DNA of 64,000 nucleotides from Fimbriimonadaceae bacterium (lineage in GTDB: Bacteria > Armatimonadota > Fimbriimonadia > Fimbriimonadales > Fimbriimonadaceae): assembly GCA_023957775.1 (NCBI GenBank), contig JAMLGR010000018.1:1-64000 (forward strand), written 5' to 3'. Positions 61,611-64,000 of the stretch are shown piece after piece. A model generated the notes under the pieces. That model searched no databases and had not been told where the DNA came from. It worked only from the letters and a program-made list of their open reading frames with translations. Every line of letters begins with the position of its first letter. Position 1 is the stretch's first letter. A program made the position numbers and the translations under genes.

Positions 61611-62987
61611 TCACACCATTTTGCCACGGAGTCCCCAGAGTTGGGCGCCCGTGGTGTGCACCCGCACGAGTTGGCCCCGCTCGGCCGTGCCGGGAAAGTG
61701 CACCATCTTGAACTCTCGCGAGTATCCCTGAAGCACTTCTGGGTTCTTGGGAGAAGGGCCCTCGACGAGGACCTCGACGTCCCGCCCCACCCACGACTCG
61801 TTGATCTCGCACGAGATCGCGTTCTGCACGTCGATGAGCTTCTGCAGGCGGGCCTTCTTCAAGGGCGCGGGCACCTGCTCCATCGTCGCGGCGGGGGTTC
61901 CCGGCCGGGGCGAGTACGCGAACATGAACGCCCCGTCGAACCGGACCCTACGCACGACGTCGAGCGTGGCCTCGAACTCCTCGTCGGTTTCGCCCGGGAA
62001 GCCGACGATGATGTCGGTGGTGATCCCGATCGACGGCACCGCGGACCGCATGGCGGCGACGATTTCGAGGTAGCTCTCGACCGAATAGAGCCTCCGCATC
62101 CGTTTGAGCATCGCGTCGTGCCCCGATTGCAGCGGCAGGTGGCAGTGCTCCATGACCTGGGGGCAATCCCGGATCGTCTCGATGAGGTCGGACGTGAAGT
62201 CGCGCGGATAGGGGCTCGTGTAGCGGATGCGTTCGAGGCCGGGGACGCCCGAGAGCAGCCGCAGGAGTTTGCTGAAGGGCACGTTGCCTTCGGCGAGGTT
62301 CTTCCCGTAGCTGTTCACGGTCTGGCCGAGCAGGGTGACTTCGCGGGTCCCGCGCGCCGCGAGCTCCCGCACCTCGGCGACGATCTCCTCGGTGGGCCGG
62401 CTGCGTTCGCGCCCTCGCGTCGTGGGCACGATGCAGAACGTGCAGAACTTGTCGCACCCGTACTGGATGGGCACAAACGCCTTCAGCTTCGCATCGCGCC
62501 CGACCGCCCGCCGCGGAAGATCCGTCACGACGGCCCCTTTGCGCGCCGGCAGGTCGAGGCGCTTGGCGAACCGCCGTGTTTGGGCGGCCTCTTCGACGAG
62601 TCCGGGGATCTGGTTGATCTGCCCCGTGCCGACCACGAAGTCCACGAAGGGGTTCCGCCGGCGAATCTCGTCGGCGCGAAGCTGTGCCATGCACCCGCAA
62701 ACCCCGACGATGATCTCGGGCCGCTCGCGCTTGAGTTCCGCCAGCTCGCCGAGCAGGGAGAACGCCTTGTCCTCGGGCTTGCGGCGCACGCTGCACGTGT
62801 TGAGCAGGATGACGTGGGCCTTGGCGATCGTCGAAGCGGGGGTGAAGCCGATCTCCCGAAGGTAGAGCCCGATCTGCTCGCTGTCCTCCTCGTTCATCTG
62901 GCAGCCCCACGTCTGCACGAAGAACGTGCCGCGGGACTTGCCGCCTCGCGGCGCAAGGGTCTGGGGGCGAAGGAGGGTCTGGGACAT
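61611..62987 (-). CDS. miaB: tRNA-2-methylthio-N6-dimethylallyladenosine synthase MiaB
   Basis: 458 aa radical-SAM methylthiotransferase. N-terminal UPF0004 domain with three Cys (VQTWGCQMNEEDSEQI, LLNTCSVRRKPEDKA, VGVCGCMAQLRADE), radical-SAM CxxxCxxC in YGCDKFCTFCIVPTTRGRER, and a TRAM domain at the end. It adds a methylthio group to i6A37 of tRNAs. Start at ATG 62987; upstream extension to 63281 is over the VKOR gene. Confidence 0.96.
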   Translation of the reverse strand: MSQTLLRPQTLAPRGGKSRGTFFVQTWGCQMNEEDSEQIGLYLREIGFTPASTIAKAHVILLNTCSVRRKPEDKAFSLLGELAELKRERPEIIVGVCGCMAQLRADEIRRRNPFVDFVVGTGQINQIPGLVEEAAQTRRFAKRLDLPARKGAVVTDLPRRAVGRDAKLKAFVPIQYGCDKFCTFCIVPTTRGRERSRPTEEIVAEVRELAARGTREVTLLGQTVNSYGKNLAEGNVPFSKLLRLLSGVPGLERIRYTSPYPRDFTSDLIETIRDCPQVMEHCHLPLQSGHDAMLKRMRRLYSVESYLEIVAAMRSAVPSIGITTDIIVGFPGETDEEFEATLDVVRRVRFDGAFMFAYSPRPGTPAATMEQVPAPLKKARLQKLIDVQNAISCEINESWVGRDVEVLVEGPSPKNPEVLQGYSREFKMVHFPGTAERGQLVRVHTTGAQLWGLRGKMV

Positions 62988-63113
62988 CGGCGTGAAGGGA
63001 ATCAGGATACCGCCGGGCGATTCGGGAACGACCCGGTCCCCGGGTTCGTTGCACCTGTCCGAGCCGTTCGTTCGGACCTTGGAGACCCCTCCGGCAGGCG
63101 AGGGACGCCCGGC

Positions 63114-63119
63114 TATAAT
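63114..63119 (+). promoter_or_regulatory. -10 box of the VKOR gene, leaderless start
   Basis: A perfect TATAAT ends 7 nt before the GTG start, so transcription would begin at or 1-2 nt before the start codon. No ribosome binding site exists. It is the best-matched member of the -10/leaderless pattern in this window. Confidence 0.75.
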
Positions 63120-63126
63120 CAAGCCC

Positions 63127-64000
63127 GTGACTCTTACCCAGTGGAATCGCATCACGCTCGTCCTGGCATTTGCAGGCCTGTTCGTCGCAGGTGTGCTGAG
63201 CCTGTCGCACGTGCTGAACATCGTTCCGCCGTGCGGCGCCTCGGGCGGTTGCGAAACCGTCGCGAACCATCCCAGCTCCAAGTGGTTCGGGGTTCCCGTG
63301 GCCTACTTCGGGTTTCTCGCGTACCTCGTACTGGGCGCGCTGGGGGCCGCGCGCTCGTACCAGGGGGTCGGGCGGTCCCGCAGACTCATCGCCGTCGGTT
63401 ACGCGCTCTCCGCGGTGGGCACCGTCGTGAGTCTGGTGCTCACGTTCTACGCGATCAGCGTGATCCGGGCCACGTGCCTCTGGTGCCTTGCGTCGGCGGG
63501 GATCATGGTGCTGAACATGGCCGCGTACGCGATCCTGGCCCAGCGTGCGGCGGACGTCAAGCCCGACGAGGCCGGCCCCGACGCGAACGACGCGGGTACG
63601 ACGTTTGACTTCAAGCTGCTGGTCGGGCTCGGGCTCGCGCTCCTCGTTTCGCTTGGCATGATGAGCGCGAGCATGGACTCGCGTTCCAAACTGGCCGCGT
63701 TCGACAAGAAGGGGATGGCGTCTCTGACAGCCGCCGACTTCGCCCCCGAAGGGGTGCACGCCCTGGGGCCCGTGGACGCGCCGATCACCATCGTCGAGTT
63801 CGGCGATCTGATGTGCCACGCGTGCCGGTCGTCGTTCCCCGAGGTCCGGGCGTTCCAGCAGGAGCATCCGACCAAGGTCCGCTGGATCTACCGGCACTAC
63901 CCGCTGTACCAAAACCCCTCGCACCAGCTCAGCCTCCCCGCGGCGTTCATCGCCGAGTACGCGTCCGAAACGGGCAAGTTCTGGCAGGCGCTCGAGATGA
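63127..64000 (+). CDS. VKOR-thioredoxin (DsbA-like) fusion, 3' end missing
   Basis: 291 codons from a GTG to the window edge. The first ~140 residues are a four-helix vitamin K epoxide reductase domain with the loop Cys pair (VPPCGASGGCETVANHP) and the quinone-reactive CLWC in ATCLWCLASAGIM. A linker and a membrane segment follow (LLVGLGLALLVSLGMM). Then comes a DsbA/thioredoxin-4 domain with CHAC in FGDLMCHACRSSFPEVR. Together they would make disulfides outside the cytoplasm. Confidence 0.9.
   Translation, partial: MTLTQWNRITLVLAFAGLFVAGVLSLSHVLNIVPPCGASGGCETVANHPSSKWFGVPVAYFGFLAYLVLGALGAARSYQGVGRSRRLIAVGYALSAVGTVVSLVLTFYAISVIRATCLWCLASAGIMVLNMAAYAILAQRAADVKPDEAGPDANDAGTTFDFKLLVGLGLALLVSLGMMSASMDSRSKLAAFDKKGMASLTAADFAPEGVHALGPVDAPITIVEFGDLMCHACRSSFPEVRAFQQEHPTKVRWIYRHYPLYQNPSHQLSLPAAFIAEYASETGKFWQALEM

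Overview
The window reads as a chromosomal segment of a GC-rich, flagellated, Gram-negative-type bacterium. Two PEP-CTERM proteins, a pilin-like protein, a flagellar switch/export operon, lipoproteins and an Armatimonadota-style gene mix suggest Armatimonadota (Fimbriimonadia-like). This is inference from gene content; no rRNA or marker tree is available here. Nearly all of the window from about 10.4 kb on is ordinary, densely packed housekeeping DNA.

1-10.4 kb is the accessory part. The first 1.9 kb is visibly less GC-rich and carries an ArdC-like zinc metallopeptidase, a small membrane protein and the start of an unknown membrane-anchored protein. An intact tRNA-Gln(CTG) follows, and a degenerate copy of its 3' end lies 1,034 bp downstream, with a PEP-CTERM gene between them. 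Then come a frameshifted secreted protein, a YVTN beta-propeller, a four-gene coupled operon with a pilin-like protein, an ankyrin lipoprotein, a second PEP-CTERM protein and two families of intergenic repeats.

10.5-17.4 kb (minus strand): htpX, then tig-clpP-clpX (protein folding and degradation), then a TIGR01777 epimerase with ubiX and an extended-SDR epimerase. 17.6-30.2 kb: gyrA, a GNAT gene with two small partners, trxB, a secreted HEYGH protein, a TlpA-like thioredoxin, a polytopic membrane protein, and pheT and pheS separated by an oppositely oriented propeller gene.

30.3-36.5 kb: flagellar genes fliL and fliM-N-O-P-Q-R-flhB, with a convincing sigma-28 promoter in front of fliM. 36.5-38.4 kb: OsmC, tpiA and a hotdog thioesterase. 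38.4-44.7 kb (minus): an F-type ATP synthase operon atpZ-I-B-E-F-H-A-G that lacks atpD and atpC.

44.7-64 kb: recG, rhodanese, glutathione peroxidase, M20 dipeptidase, galK, a LuxR-type HTH, comF/DUF1854/hpf, fused ispDF, PIN-TRAM, transglutaminase, topA, ppa, a YHS lipoprotein, miaB and a truncated VKOR-thioredoxin fusion. Two window-wide patterns stand out. First, a GGTANNNT-like -10 element lies 6-9 nt before many start codons, which predicts leaderless mRNAs. Second, 7-bp-periodic CGTTTGT/CGTTGGT repeats sit next to gene 3' ends. I found no convincing wholly new system; the most unusual cluster is the coupled operon at 5.9-7.45 kb.
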